Assembly: GCF_047123815.1 (NCBI RefSeq)
Contig: NZ_CP138920.1
Span: 62,001-126,000, forward strand
Origin: Maricaulis sp017643475
Lineage (GTDB): Bacteria; Pseudomonadota; Alphaproteobacteria; Caulobacterales; Maricaulaceae
Direction: 5' to 3'
DNA length: 64,000 nt
The notes beneath the pieces are model-generated. The model was given only the letters and a program-made list of their open reading frames with translations, made no database searches and was not told the origin of the DNA. The position numbers and the translations under genes were made by a program. Below, in pieces: positions 1-8,436 of the stretch. Each line of letters starts with the position of its first letter. Positions within the stretch are counted from its first letter, which is position 1.

Positions 1-848
1 GCATCTCCGGCGTCGAACAGGTCATAAAGGGCATAGTCATTGATTGCTGCGCGCATCATGCGTTCGGCTTCATTGGCGCGGTCGGTGTTGGAGCCCATGC
101 CATTGAACACAATGATCCGGCGCACTCCGTCGCGTTCAGCCGTGCCGACAAGGCCGTAGCCGCTTTCCTCGGTGTGTCCGGTTTTCAGGCCATCGGCCCC
201 GGAAAAGACACCCAGAAGCGGATTGCGATTGTACTGACGGATACCGTTGTAGGTGAACTCGCGCTCAGCCCAGAGGGAGTAGAGTTCCGGGTGATCCGCA
301 ATGATGATGCGAGCGAGTTCCGCCAGGTCCGCAGCGCTGATGCGGTGGTCGGGATGCGGCCAGCCGGTGGCATTGGCGAAGCTTGCGCTCTCCAGACCCA
401 GTTCGCGTGCCCTGTCCGTCATCATTTCCGCGAACGCCTCTTCGGAACCGCCGAGGGCTTCGGCGATAACGATACAGGCGTCATTGCCGGACTGGATGAT
501 GATCCCGCGCAGCAAGTCCTCGACCCGCGCGCGTGAATTCACTTCCAGAAACATCGTGGAACTGCCTGAAGCAGCCCCGCCCCGGCGCCAGGCATTTTCG
601 GAGACCGGGAGTTCGTCATCCAGGCTCAATTGACCATCGCGAATGGCCTCCAGCGTCATCAGGACCGTCATCAGCTTGGACATCGAGGCCGGCGGCATGG
701 CAACATCGCCATTGCGATCAAACAGGATTTCACCCGTATCGAAGTCCATGATCACCGCGTGGGTGGCTTCGGTCTGGTACTGATCCTGGGCAACAACAGC
801 GCTGATCGGTGTGCTCAGGAGAAGCAGGGATGCGAGAATGGCGCGCAA
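1..848 (-). CDS. dacC: D-alanyl-D-alanine carboxypeptidase (peptidase S11, PBP5/6 type), C-terminus beyond window
   Basis: Periplasmic penicillin-binding protein that trims the terminal D-Ala from peptidoglycan pentapeptides. A signal peptide (LRAILASLLLLSTPISAVVAQ) is followed by all three signature motifs of the family: SxxK at about residues 55-58 (SMSK), SGN (IIQSGNDAC) and KTG (GLKTGHTEESG). The start is a TTG at 848 with GAAGGAG about 9 nt upstream; there is no in-frame ATG near the signal peptide. The gene runs off the left edge, so the C-terminal beta domain and membrane anchor are not visible. It lies about 100 bp downstream of rlpA on the same strand, an arrangement common in alphaproteobacteria, and the two probably form an envelope-remodelling unit. 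The exact paralogue name (dacA/dacC/dacF) is uncertain; the family is not. Confidence 0.93.
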   Translation of the reverse strand, partial: MRAILASLLLLSTPISAVVAQDQYQTEATHAVIMDFDTGEILFDRNGDVAMPPASMSKLMTVLMTLEAIRDGQLSLDDELPVSENAWRRGGAASGSSTMFLEVNSRARVEDLLRGIIIQSGNDACIVIAEALGGSEEAFAEMMTDRARELGLESASFANATGWPHPDHRISAADLAELARIIIADHPELYSLWAEREFTYNGIRQYNRNPLLGVFSGADGLKTGHTEESGYGLVGTAERDGVRRIIVFNGMGSNTDRANEAERMMRAAINDYALYDLFDAGD

Positions 849-951
849 CTTGGACGCTCCTTCGACGATTCGTGGATGACTGACGTGAAGCGCATTCAAG
901 CGTGTGGACCCGGTCAGGTCCAGCGTTCAAACAGGGCATTTTCGTGAATTG

Positions 952-1842
952 TCAGCCGATGGTAACGATGCGGCTGTCGTATATCCCGTAGGAACTGAGC
1001 TGACGTGCCGCATCGACGGCGGCCTGTTCACTCGCCCAACGCCCCAGATACACACGATAAAGCGTGCGCCCATTGCCGTGGGTTTCTTCAACCCAGGCAT
1101 CCCCGAGATCGGCGACACGGGCACGAAGATTTTCCGCATTCGCCCGCATGCCAAAAGCACCGAGCTGAACGGTGAAACGCCCCTGCCCGGCAATCTGTGA
1201 CTGTTGAGATGCAGCCGTTGCCGCATGAGCCGGAGCCGGTGTTGGTGCCCGTGTTGGGACAGCCTGCGCCGGCTCACCATTGGAAGAATGCGTACGCGCA
1301 GGAGGTTCCGCGCCTGCATGAGCGGGACCAAGATAACGAACACGGACGCGGGCCAGACCACGTGAGCGATAATCCAGTTCTTCCGCGGCAGCGCGTGACA
1401 GATCGATTATGCGATCATCAACAAACGGACCCCGGTCATTGATGCGCACGATAACGCTGCGGCCATTTTCAAGATTGGTCACTTCGGCGATCGAGGGGAT
1501 CGGCAGCGTTGTGTGCGCAGCGGTCATCAGATGCTGGTCAAAAACCTCACCATTGGCGGTCGCTCGGCCGTGGAAGGTTGGGCCATACCAGGAGCCGATG
1601 CCAATCTCGTCATAGTCATCATCCCGGCGTGGGACATAGCGCTCACCTGCGACGACATAGGGGTTGCCGACTTTCTGGTGATCGCTGGAGCGTGCGATCA
1701 GGGATCGTGTTTCAGTCCTGGAGAGAGGTCTCGCAAGGCGTTCGGCACTGCTGTCAAAAGACCGCAGATTGCTCGGTGTGGAAGAACAGGCCGCCGCCAT
1801 AACGGTGCAGGCCAGAACCAGAAAAACTCTCAGCGCACGCAA
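952..1842 (-). CDS. rlpA: RlpA-family septal ring lipoprotein (DPBB plus SPOR domain)
   Basis: 296-residue lipoprotein. The signal peptide ends in a lipobox (VMAAAC) with Cys at residue 19. A double-psi beta-barrel follows at about residues 75-170 (GIGSWYGPTFHGRATANGE ... RINDRGPF), the fold of the RlpA lytic transglycosylases that cut glycan strands lacking stem peptides. A Pro/Ala-rich linker leads to a C-terminal SPOR domain (about 220-296; FTVQLGAFG ... YRVYLGRW), which binds denuded septal glycan and would place the protein at the division site. Length and domain order are typical. It is upstream of, and probably co-transcribed with, the D,D-carboxypeptidase gene. Confidence 0.93.
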   Translation of the reverse strand: MRALRVFLVLACTVMAAACSSTPSNLRSFDSSAERLARPLSRTETRSLIARSSDHQKVGNPYVVAGERYVPRRDDDYDEIGIGSWYGPTFHGRATANGEVFDQHLMTAAHTTLPIPSIAEVTNLENGRSVIVRINDRGPFVDDRIIDLSRAAAEELDYRSRGLARVRVRYLGPAHAGAEPPARTHSSNGEPAQAVPTRAPTPAPAHAATAASQQSQIAGQGRFTVQLGAFGMRANAENLRARVADLGDAWVEETHGNGRTLYRVYLGRWASEQAAVDAARQLSSYGIYDSRIVTIG

Positions 1843-1967
1843 GACATACCATCCCGTATCTGGAAGACGTCATTCTAACCGGAGAATATCGCCGAAATGG
1901 TGAAAGCTCCGTAAGCTGCATCAAGATAGTTGCCATTCGCACCGAAAGCCGGGTAATTGGGGCTATC

Positions 1968-2055
1968 GGAGGGGTGGCAGAGTGGTCGATTGCGGCGGTC
2001 TTGAAAACCGTTGAGCCGAGAGGTTCCGGGGGTTCGAATCCCTCCCCCTCCGCCA
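1968..2055 (+). tRNA. tRNA-Ser (anticodon UGA)
   Basis: Full class II cloverleaf. The acceptor stem is GGAGGGG paired with CCCCTCC, then discriminator G and an encoded CCA (2053-2055). The anticodon loop CTTGAAA puts TGA at 2002-2004. The long variable arm and the T arm (GGTTCGAATCC type) are present. The last base of CCA abuts the stop codon of the convergent Tsx-like pseudogene. Confidence 0.97.
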
Positions 2056-2791
2056 CTAACCCCAGTCGGGAACCCATTTCAGTTGCAGCTGCACAACGCT
2101 TTCGGTCACACCATCCACACCGAACTTGTTGTCCCAGTACTGCCATTCAATTCCGGCCCAGAGATTTCCTGGCTCCCCGCTCAGCGAGCCCAGATTGACC
2201 AGCACTCGTGGCACAATCAGCGTATTGGCCACGCCGGTGCTCTCTCCGCCAGCCAGGTCAGAGAAGCCTTCGAACAAGAGGCGTGTATTGCCGATCATCA
2301 CCGGGCGGTTCCAGGCCAGCGTCAGCTGTTCGGTGCTGCCAGGCCGTGCCGGATCATCCCGGTGCAGGGCCATCACCTTGAAAAAGAAGAAACCTGGCAG
2401 ATCTAGATCTGCTGAAATTCCTCCCAGATAACGCTCCAGCCCCTGCTCCCCGCGTTCGTAATTCAGGGTGAAATAGACGTCACGCACCAGGCCGTCGCCG
2501 AAATCGATATCAAACAGATTCTCAAACGAGAAACGCGGCGTGATTTCGCCGTATGCGCCGATGCTGCCATCTTCGTTGAACAAAAAAATCGGTGAACAGG
2601 AAGAAATCGCCTCCGGACCAGCGACTGGCGTGTTCAACTGTGAAGATCGTGCGATCAGTTGATCCAAGCTCGTAGTCTTCACCGCGCAGGATCTGTATGT
2701 TTTCGGCGTGCCAGAAATCCTGGCCTTAAGCGGCGCATGACAACGCCGCTGCGGTCATCACGGCCATGCAGAGCTGAGTTCTTGGCCCCAT
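2056..2791 (-). pseudogene. Broken Tsx-like nucleoside-channel outer membrane protein
   Basis: The reading frame begins at ATG 2791 behind GAGGAAG and encodes a signal peptide (MGPRTQLCMAVMTAAALSCAA). It then meets an in-frame TAA, after which mature sequence resumes (GQDFWHAENIQILRGEDYELG). A second lesion lies in a run of seven A at 2582-2588 (T7 in the coding strand): the frame must shift by one base there to continue into NEDGSIGAYGEITPRFSF. The intact 3' part has alternating amphipathic strands and a C-terminal aromatic-rich strand (GIEWQYWDNKFG ... LQLKWVP) typical of the Tsx-like/DUF5020 beta-barrel family. With two lesions the gene is probably dead. The homopolymer lesion alone could be a sequencing error, but the nonsense codon is a substitution. 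Confidence 0.75.
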
Positions 2792-2858
2792 GGCAACTTC
2801 CTCAGCGGGCAGCATGAAGACATGATTCTCTGCCAAATTGTTTCTCGAAGAGACTGAC

Positions 2859-3242
2859 CTAGCCTCGACCCAACCAGGCCAGAGCGGCTTTCTCATCATC
2901 GTGGAAACCCACTTTGATCTGATGTCGCCAGGCGAGCGTTCCCAGAAGCATTTGTTCGGTATCATGGGATGACACGTCGAGAACGTAGGCGATCCGGCGA
3001 ACGCTCGGAAATGCGGTCATGAACGCCTCGAACATGGAGATGAACTGGGCCGGTGTGAATTGGGCGTCACTCCGGGAAACGAGCATCAGGATGCGTGTCG
3101 AACGGAGCCGTATGCACGCCTCGCCCAGGGCGGCAGCGGCTTCTCCCAACCCCTCAGGCGTCGTCTTGCCCCAAATTTCCTGGATCAGAACACCTGTTGT
3201 GCGGTCTTCCCCAAGGCGGTGTCCGAATTCTCCGTCACTCAT
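2859..3242 (-). CDS. Small conserved-looking hypothetical protein, possible STAS/SpoIIAA-like fold
   Basis: 127 residues from ATG 3242 (MSDGEFGHRLGEDRTTG), preceded by AAGAAG; the longer reading upstream begins with unlikely residues. There is no signal peptide and no membrane segment. The order of strands and helices (TTGVLIQEIWG, then a helix, ILMLVSRSD, FPSVRRIAYVLDVS, final helix) resembles the alternating alpha/beta of SpoIIAA/STAS-like domains, as does the motif around VLIQEIWGKTTPEGL. I do not recognise a specific family. It stands alone between the broken Tsx gene and msrP. Confidence 0.6.
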   Translation of the reverse strand: MSDGEFGHRLGEDRTTGVLIQEIWGKTTPEGLGEAAAALGEACIRLRSTRILMLVSRSDAQFTPAQFISMFEAFMTAFPSVRRIAYVLDVSSHDTEQMLLGTLAWRHQIKVGFHDDEKAALAWLGRG

Positions 3243-3438
3243 CCCGAACTTCTTTTCATGGCAACAAGCGCCGGCCAATGACACAGCGAGGCAAGACTGA
3301 AGAGTTTTAAAAAACAACTGTCGGCGGACGATCACGTCATCTCACAAAGCTGAATTCTCGATCACGAGCGCGTTGGTTGGGGAAGACAAATCAGATTGGC
3401 GGGCTATGTCTGGAGGCACGATACAAACCGGAGCCATC

Positions 3439-4404
3439 ATGATCCGTCGCAAGAATGAAATCTGGCAATTGTCCAACGAGCTGGTCACGCCAAAACCGGC
3501 TTTTCTCAACCGTCGTCAAATCATGAAGGCCGCGGGTGCCCTTGGCGTCACAGCGCTTGCCGGGTGTGGCCAGGGATCGGCCTCGGCCCGCCAGATGCCA
3601 ACTGAAGGCGCGCTGGCCGCGCAAGAGACCAACTGGCAGGTCAGTGACGATCTGACCCCGTACGAAGCCGTTACGGGCTACAATAATTTCTATGAGTTCG
3701 GCCTGGATAAGGGCGATCCGGCACGTTATGCGTCCGCTATGACAACATCACCCTGGAACATTGAGGTTTCAGGACTGACCGATGAACCCCGCGAATACTC
3801 CTTGCAGGATCTTGTTGATTTCGACGCGCTGGAAGAGCGCGTATACCGCCTGCGTTGTGTTGAAGCCTGGTCCATGGTGATTCCGTGGGTCGGTGTGCCG
3901 TTGGCATCGATCATAGAGCGATTGCGGCCGAGCAACGACGCGCGATATGTGCAGTTCGAGACCTATCTCAACCGTAACGAGATGCGTGGCACTCGCCTGC
4001 GTGTGCTGGACTGGCCCTATGTGGAAGGCTTGCGTCTTGATGAAGCTCGCAACGAACTCGCCTTCCTGGCTGTGGGGCTTTATGGCGAGGTTCTGCCCAA
4101 GCAGAACGGGGCACCGATCCGTCTCGTTGTTCCGTGGAAGTATGGCTATAAATCCATAAAATCCGTCGCGAAAATCCGATTTACGTCTGAAGAGCCCGCG
4201 ACTTCCTGGAACCAGTCAGCACCAAATGAGTACGGATTTTATTCCAATGTGAATCCGAACCGCGCCCACCCGCGTTGGAGCCAGTCCAGCGAACGCATTA
4301 TCGGCGGTGGCCTGCTGGCACGTCGGGAGACGGAGATGTTCAACGGTTATGAGGACCAGGTCGCGTCCATGTATGCTGGAATGGATCTGATCGAGCAGCA
4401 TTGA
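3439..4404 (+). CDS. msrP: Periplasmic methionine sulfoxide reductase, molybdopterin catalytic subunit MsrP (YedY)
   Basis: Repairs oxidised methionines in periplasmic proteins using a mononuclear Mo-molybdopterin. The protein opens with MIRRKNEIWQLSNELVTPKPAFLNRRQ, the familiar MsrP N-terminus, then a Tat-like segment (NRRQIMKAAGALGVTALAG). The sulfite-oxidase-fold core follows, with the Mo-ligating Cys at about residue 140 (YRLRCVEAWSMVIPWVG). ATG 3439 is chosen because GGAG lies upstream and it matches the family start; an extension to 3373 adds non-conserved sequence. The length of 321 aa is normal. It overlaps msrQ as TGATG, so the pair is translationally coupled. Confidence 0.95.
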   Translation: MIRRKNEIWQLSNELVTPKPAFLNRRQIMKAAGALGVTALAGCGQGSASARQMPTEGALAAQETNWQVSDDLTPYEAVTGYNNFYEFGLDKGDPARYASAMTTSPWNIEVSGLTDEPREYSLQDLVDFDALEERVYRLRCVEAWSMVIPWVGVPLASIIERLRPSNDARYVQFETYLNRNEMRGTRLRVLDWPYVEGLRLDEARNELAFLAVGLYGEVLPKQNGAPIRLVVPWKYGYKSIKSVAKIRFTSEEPATSWNQSAPNEYGFYSNVNPNRAHPRWSQSSERIIGGGLLARRETEMFNGYEDQVASMYAGMDLIEQH

Positions 4405-5081
4405 TGACAACACGAGCCGACCTCCTCAAACGGTTCGGGCGCGACTGGCTCAAACCGCTGAGTTTCTGGTTGCTTGCCTTGCCTGGTTTATGGCTTGGCT
4501 GGCAATGGTGGGCGCTGCTCACAGGCGCAGAGCACGCGCTCGGCTACAACCCGATCGAGACCACACACCGTTTTCTGGGCGATACCGCCCTGAGAATCCT
4601 GATTCTGTCGCTGGCCATCACGCCGTTCCGCGATCTCACGCAGTGGACAACGGTCATGAAAATTCGCCGCCGTGTCGGTCTGGCGGCGTTCTGGTACGCA
4701 TTATTGCACTTGCTGGCCTACATGGGGCTCGACCTGCTGGTTGCTGCGCAGGGCAACGTGCCCGGCATGTTTGCAGGGCTGTGGAATGATGTGGTTGAGC
4801 GGATCTATATCACGCTGGGCATGTTTGCCGTTATCGGTCTGGTTCCGCTCGCGCTGACATCGTTCAACAGCTCGATCCGCGCTTTGGGGGCGCATCTCTG
4901 GCAGCGCCTGCACCTCGCCGTTTATCCGATCGCGGTGCTGGCCGTCTTCCACTATGGCTTCATGGTGAAGGGGCATCAGCTGGGGCCATGGGTCCACGGC
5001 GGTGTCCTGGGCATCCTTCTGGTGTATCGGATCGTGCATCGGCTTCGAAAGGTTCAAGCCCGTAACAGGTCCGCGGCCTGA
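4404..5081 (+). CDS. msrQ: MsrQ, haem-b membrane electron donor for MsrP (YedZ)
   Basis: 225-residue inner-membrane protein of the ferric-reductase-like transmembrane family that passes quinol-derived electrons to MsrP. Five to six hydrophobic segments are visible, with the haem-binding pattern around YALLHLLAYMGLDL and LWQRLHLAVYPIAVLAVFHY, which supplies the expected histidines. ATG 4404 shares its A with the msrP stop codon; a TTG three bases earlier is in frame but less likely. Its 3' end overlaps the convergent hydrolase gene by 28 bp. Confidence 0.94.
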   Translation: MTTRADLLKRFGRDWLKPLSFWLLALPGLWLGWQWWALLTGAEHALGYNPIETTHRFLGDTALRILILSLAITPFRDLTQWTTVMKIRRRVGLAAFWYALLHLLAYMGLDLLVAAQGNVPGMFAGLWNDVVERIYITLGMFAVIGLVPLALTSFNSSIRALGAHLWQRLHLAVYPIAVLAVFHYGFMVKGHQLGPWVHGGVLGILLVYRIVHRLRKVQARNRSAA

Positions 5082-5923
5082 GCGCGAACCCAGTCAGCGC
5101 ATCCGATGGGGTCTTCCATCGGAGCCAAATGGCTTGCCTGGGTCAGATCAGGGTCGAGTCCGTGACGACGCAGGCGCCAGACCGGATAGACTGTCGACCC
5201 TCTTCGCACTGATTTCAGAATGGAAACGGGTGCATGGAGTTCGCGCAGCGCGCTCCAAGGGTTATGACCGTGCGACGCGAAAATCGCGGCCTCCCATTCA
5301 GGTGCGCAGGCGAGGCTTGCTGATTCATCGTGCTCGATAACGCCGGTGTCCAGATAATCCTCCAAAACGCCCGGCTGCCACCGCTCGAACAGAGGTTTCT
5401 CCTTATAATGGGCAATTGCCTCCGAGCGGCTGCCCCATAGCGAACGCCGCTTCCGAGCTGCCGTGGACATCGGGTTGTAGCGATACGCCCACGCCCCTCC
5501 GGGAATGTGAGGAATGGCATAAAACCATGATGGCATGAAAATTGGCTCGATCAGGGCAAATCGATCCACCCGCAAACCGTGCCAGGCCGCCGCCAATAGT
5601 CCGCAGACGGACCCCATTGAGTGTCCGACGAACAGTGTGGGTCGCGTTGAGCTGTCGTGGCAGGCAAGCGCCAGATCACGACCAAAAACCTGCCAATCAC
5701 GCAAGTTTCCCGGCTCGACAGGCACTTGCGACAGACCATGCCCCCTCAAGTCCGGGGCAATGATTTCAAATTGATCGGCCAGCTCTGACAGGAACAATCG
5801 GTACGTGCCCGCGTTGAAACCATTGGCGTGGCCGAAGATCAAGCGGGGTGCAGAGGGCCGACGTGCAATCAAGACGCTCAGATCGCCATCGTCGACCTCG
5901 ACACGTTTGCGCTCCAAGGCCAT
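5054..5923 (-). CDS. Alpha/beta-fold hydrolase
   Basis: 289 residues with the alpha/beta-hydrolase layout: oxyanion region HANGFNAGTY at about 32-41, strand IIAPDLRGHGLS, nucleophile elbow GHSMG with Ser at about 102, and a late His (ASHLAPMED). The cap region is rich in aromatics (PSWFYAIPHIPGGAWAYRYN). The substrate is unknown; esterase or C-C hydrolase activity would both fit. Its start codon overlaps the stop of the DoxX-like gene as TGATG, so the two are co-translated. Confidence 0.85.
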   Translation of the reverse strand: MALERKRVEVDDGDLSVLIARRPSAPRLIFGHANGFNAGTYRLFLSELADQFEIIAPDLRGHGLSQVPVEPGNLRDWQVFGRDLALACHDSSTRPTLFVGHSMGSVCGLLAAAWHGLRVDRFALIEPIFMPSWFYAIPHIPGGAWAYRYNPMSTAARKRRSLWGSRSEAIAHYKEKPLFERWQPGVLEDYLDTGVIEHDESASLACAPEWEAAIFASHGHNPWSALRELHAPVSILKSVRRGSTVYPVWRLRRHGLDPDLTQASHLAPMEDPIGCADWVRAQAADLLRA

Positions 5924-6411
5924 CAGGAACGATAACGATCATCGCGAACGAGCGCTGCGATGAAATCTCCGAGTAACGCCGCCAATTCACGCCGGTTCCA
6001 GACCACCAGGACGAGGCAAGAAAACCAGACGCCGACCGCCGCCATGAACAGGCCACCACCATCATTGTTGGGATCGATACCCAGGGGCGTGAACAGGTGG
6101 AAACTGATGGCACCGCTCATGATGGAAATGCCAAGAAGCGCGCCCAGGGCCTGAAAACGACGAAGCCCCGGCAACAGGCCAATCAGCACGCAGGCAGATG
6201 CAACAAGCTCCGCCCCTCCGATCATGTACTGGCTGAACAGGCCGCTATGTCCGAACAGCCCGGGCGCGCCGAGCGTGCCGGCCCAGGCATCCAGCCGGCC
6301 GAATATTTCCTGCGTCTCCGGCGCGTCTGTGAATTTGAAGCGCAGGGAATCAAGAAAGATGATGGATACGAAAACACTCAGTACCGTGCGGATAATCGTT
6401 GTCAGTTTCAT
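5923..6411 (-). CDS. DoxX-like integral membrane protein
   Basis: 162 residues from ATG 6411, which has GAAGGGG just upstream; the longer open frame above it is non-coding in character. Four hydrophobic segments are visible (TIIRTVLSVFVSIIFLDSL; YMIGGAELVASACVLIGLLPG; LGALLGISIMSGAISFHLF; LFMAAVGVWFSCLVLVVW), with the DoxX/DUF4345-like pattern in which a charged loop KFTDAPETQEIFGRL follows the first helix. The role is unknown. It is coupled to the downstream hydrolase by a TGATG overlap and is divergent from the M14 peptidase gene. Confidence 0.75.
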   Translation of the reverse strand: MKLTTIIRTVLSVFVSIIFLDSLRFKFTDAPETQEIFGRLDAWAGTLGAPGLFGHSGLFSQYMIGGAELVASACVLIGLLPGLRRFQALGALLGISIMSGAISFHLFTPLGIDPNNDGGGLFMAAVGVWFSCLVLVVWNRRELAALLGDFIAALVRDDRYRS

Positions 6412-6555
6412 GTCAGCCCCTTCCCGTGGCAATCGCCTGTTTCCTATCGCCTCCGCGGGCTCCGGTCTTTTCACATTCCGCGGCGTGGACCGTGATCGAA
6501 CGGTTGGAAACCGGCCCGAATTGCGCCAGACATCTGCAAGGTTAGGGAGAGCCGC

Positions 6556-7677
6556 ATGACAATCAAGATCAATTCCGCCTTCGACAGTGGCAATATTGAT
6601 GTCGTTTCCGTTGATCAAGGCGGGGCGATCGAACTTGAGATCTGCAAGGATAACGGCTCCGACTTCTTCCAGTGGTTCCACTACCGGGTGAGCGGCGCCA
6701 AGGGCCAGGCGCTTTCAATGGCGATCACCAATGCCGGTGATGCAGCCTATCTGGACGGCTGGAAAGATTATCAGGCGTGCGCGTCTTATGATCGCGAAAC
6801 ATGGTTCCGCATCGACACCTCTTATGAAAACGGCGTCCTGACTCTAAGCCATGCCCCGGAACTGGACACGGTCTGGTATGCCTATTTTGCCCCCTATTCC
6901 ATGGAACGCCATCAGGATCTGATAGCCTGGGCCCAAACCTACCCGGGTGTTGATTTAGAAGTACTTGGCGAAACGCTCGACGGCCAGAGCCTGGATTGTC
7001 TCAGTGTGGGCAATGGCGAAAAAACGATCTGGATCACGGCCCGACAGCATCCGGGCGAAACCATGGCCGAGTGGTGGATGGAGGGTTTCCTCAATCGTCT
7101 TCTTGATCAGGACGACCCGGTCGCACGAAAACTCCTCAGCCTCGCGCGTTTCCACATGGTGCCGAACATGAATCCCGATGGCAGTCGTCGCGGGCACCTG
7201 CGCACCAATGCCAAGGGTATCAATCTCAATCGCGAATGGGACAAGGCGTCACCAGAGAACTCTCCAGAGGTCTTTTTCGTCCTCGAACGGATCCGAGCGA
7301 CGGGAGTTGACCTGCACCTGGATGTGCATGGCGACGAGGGGCTTCCCTACAACTTCATCGCCGGCGGGGAAGGCGCACCGAATTTCACGGCTGACGACCA
7401 ATACAAGCTGGACGCCTACAAGGTCGCGCTCGAGGCCATTTCCCCGGATTTCCAGACTTTGCACGGCTATGACGTAGATGCGCCGGGAACGGCAGATCTG
7501 TCCATCTGTACCAACTATATGGCAAACACGTTCGGCTGCCTCGCGATGACGCTGGAAATGCCGTTCAAGGATAATGCCGATCTGCCAGATGTATTTGCCG
7601 GATGGTCACCCGAGCGTTGCCGTAAACTCGGCGCCGCCAACCTTGATGCCATGTTGGCGGTTATTGATGACGTCTGA
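6556..7677 (+). CDS. M14-family zinc carboxypeptidase, cytosolic Nna1/AGTPBP1-like
   Basis: 373 residues. The N-terminal beta-sandwich typical of the cytosolic carboxypeptidases is present (FDSGNIDVVSV, FFQWFHYRVSGAKG, YFAPYSMERHQDLIAW). The zinc site is HPGE at residues 165-168 plus His at about 258 (LDVHGDEG), and the general-base Glu at about 334 lies in LTLEMPF. The Asn-Arg pair GINLNREW is also seen. Family members remove C-terminal residues from peptides or proteins; the bacterial substrate is not known. There is no signal peptide, so it is cytosolic. The start has AGGGAGAG upstream. Confidence 0.92.
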   Translation: MTIKINSAFDSGNIDVVSVDQGGAIELEICKDNGSDFFQWFHYRVSGAKGQALSMAITNAGDAAYLDGWKDYQACASYDRETWFRIDTSYENGVLTLSHAPELDTVWYAYFAPYSMERHQDLIAWAQTYPGVDLEVLGETLDGQSLDCLSVGNGEKTIWITARQHPGETMAEWWMEGFLNRLLDQDDPVARKLLSLARFHMVPNMNPDGSRRGHLRTNAKGINLNREWDKASPENSPEVFFVLERIRATGVDLHLDVHGDEGLPYNFIAGGEGAPNFTADDQYKLDAYKVALEAISPDFQTLHGYDVDAPGTADLSICTNYMANTFGCLAMTLEMPFKDNADLPDVFAGWSPERCRKLGAANLDAMLAVIDDV

Positions 7678-7751
7678 CACGTATTAGGCGAATTTTGCTT
7701 GTGAGAATCGCGCGCATCGGGAAGCATGAGGCGACTTGATGGAGCTTTCGC

Positions 7752-8162
7752 ATGTATCTCACTCGCCTGCTTTACTTCTCTCGAGCATCCCAGGGCCTGG
7801 GCATGGATCTCGATCAGATCCTGGCCTCGGCCCGCGAACAGAACAGCAAGAATAATATCACCGGTGCACTGTGGTTTGACGGCGATTATTTCGTTCAGGT
7901 GCTGGAGGGCGGACGTCATGCGGTCAGCGAAACCTATCACCGTATTGCGGCGGACGAACGTCACACGGACATCGAGCTCGCTTCATGTGAGATGGTCGAC
8001 AGCCGACTGTTCCACAAATGGCGAATGGCCTATTTCGCTGACACCCAGGAAAATCGGGACCTGATCACGAAATACTCCGGTCATAACCAGCTGATACCGG
8101 AAAAAATGAGCGCCCGCTCCCTGCTCCACGTCCTCGCCGAGGGACAGTTGCTCGGGCACTAG
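7752..8162 (+). CDS. Stand-alone BLUF-domain blue-light sensor
   Basis: 136 residues that are essentially one BLUF domain. The flavin-pocket residues are in place: Tyr8 (RLLYFSRA), Asn31 (REQNSKNNITGAL) and Gln49 (DYFVQVLEG), followed by the beta-5 segment KWRMAYF. About 35 residues follow as a short helical tail (IPEKMSARSLLHVLAEGQL), as in other short BLUF proteins that act through a partner. No output domain is fused. The neighbours are peptidases, so the target is not evident. The gene stands alone. Confidence 0.93.
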   Translation: MYLTRLLYFSRASQGLGMDLDQILASAREQNSKNNITGALWFDGDYFVQVLEGGRHAVSETYHRIAADERHTDIELASCEMVDSRLFHKWRMAYFADTQENRDLITKYSGHNQLIPEKMSARSLLHVLAEGQLLGH

Positions 8163-8436
8163 GGTCACTCCTGCAGCTCGAAGGTCATTCTGGTGCATCC
8201 AGATAGCCTGGACGCGGCCGATACCGTGCGGATCATATTCCTGCATGAAATGTCCGCCCGGCTCGCATCGAGCTTGCAATCTGCACTCTGGAAGCGTCCC
8301 TGCGATCTCATCCGGGTCTGGCCTGTCCGCCTAACAGGATCACCTGACACGACGGCTATCACCAGCGATTGACTTGACGCTTACGCAAACTCGGCGAGGA
8401 TGATCGGCGTATTTTCGGTTTCTGAGGGGAACAATC

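Noticed and set aside
1968..2055. tRNA-Ser as an integration site for a mobile element
   Set aside because: No integrase, no repeat of the tRNA 3' end and no change in gene style was seen beside it; the adjacent broken Tsx-like gene has point lesions rather than an insertion.
8163..8436. Possible gene remnant between the BLUF and M2 peptidase genes
   Set aside because: Short open frames on both strands were read and none gave a recognisable domain or a start with a ribosome-binding site; treated as plain intergenic DNA.
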